From: CAIUVD01 sp044338255
GTDB lineage: Bacteria > Planctomycetota > UBA11346
NCBI GenBank assembly: GCA_044338255.1
Contig: JBIILZ010000172.1
Location: forward strand, 1-5,893
Direction of reading: 5' to 3'
DNA length: 5,893 nt
Under the pieces are notes generated by a model. It was not told the DNA's origin. It did no database searches and saw only the letters and a program-made list of their open reading frames with translations. A program made the position numbers and the translations under genes. The number at the start of each line of letters is the position of its first letter. Within the stretch, counting starts at the first letter, position 1. Positions 5,828 through 5,893 of the stretch are shown here, piece by piece.

Positions 5828-5865
5828 GGCTCTAGGAGCCTGTCGGAGATAGATTCGACCGGCTC
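5828..5865 (+). terminator. Inverted repeats after ydbL, possible terminator
   Basis: Two overlapping options exist directly after the ydbL stop. One is a small hairpin GGCTC (5828-5832), loop TAG, GAGCC (5836-5840). The other is a longer stem from GAGCC (5836-5840) plus GTCG (5842-5845) to CGAC (5856-5859) plus GGCTC (5861-5865), with one mismatch and a 10-base loop. No T-run follows, so a standard intrinsic terminator is not shown. They could be alternative folds of one RNA. Confidence 0.3.
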
Positions 5866-5878
5866 GATTCTGGGGGCG

Positions 5879-5893
5879 CGGGCGACTCGCCCG
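5879..5893. repeat. Palindrome cut by the window end
   Basis: CGGGCG (5879-5884) and CGCCCG (5888-5893) form a six-pair stem around ACT. The preceding GGGGGCG (5872-5878) would extend the stem if the sequence past the window continues CGCCCCC. It may be a longer terminator-like or REP-like hairpin, but the right half is missing. Confidence 0.35.

Overview
This is a high-GC window from a diderm (outer-membrane-bearing) bacterium. The right half holds a complete ydbH-ynbE-ydbL cluster, whose E. coli counterparts maintain outer-membrane lipid balance, and there are two lipoprotein-type signal sequences. No rRNA, tRNA or phylogenetic marker is present, so the lineage cannot be fixed beyond a Gram-negative with GC-rich coding sequence.

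Left end (1-1200): a disturbed, mosaic region. Positions 2-529 hold a fragment of a polyamine-type periplasmic binding protein gene. It is cut by the window edge on the left and broken off in mid-domain on the right. At about 530 the composition drops sharply (98 G+C of 240 in 601-840, about 41%), and the 3' part of a minus-strand secreted-protein gene starts in the opposite direction. Its reading frame runs on into the antisense of the binding-protein fragment, so both genes appear to have lost an end at the same junction. Upstream of that minus-strand gene lies a small inverted/direct repeat cluster (884-931). Next come two perfect 60-bp tandem units (1078-1197), each carrying an 11-bp duplicated leader and a 35-nt palindrome, in the style of a REP/MITE element.

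Middle (1238-1941): a minus-strand gene for a small lipoprotein of unknown function, then a divergent intergenic region of about 220 bp with one short hairpin and no convincing promoter.

Right half (1942-5824): a four-gene plus-strand operon. A Nudix hydrolase whose N-terminal half resembles eukaryotic NUDT22 (UDP-sugar diphosphatase) overlaps the ydbH start by four bases (ATGA). YdbH is a large membrane-anchored AsmA/TamB-like bridge protein. YnbE is a small outer-membrane lipoprotein that carries an unusual Ala-Pro repeat tail. YdbL is a small secreted DUF1318 protein. In E. coli, YdbH and YnbE form the envelope-spanning bridge and YdbL modulates YnbE assembly. Tight spacing and the repeated TGAGGTCC at every junction suggest one transcript. 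The last 70 bases hold two inverted repeats, one cut by the window end.

The most notable points are the Nudix/YdbH coupling, the repeat-tailed YnbE, the 60-bp palindromic tandem repeats and the two-gene break at about 530.
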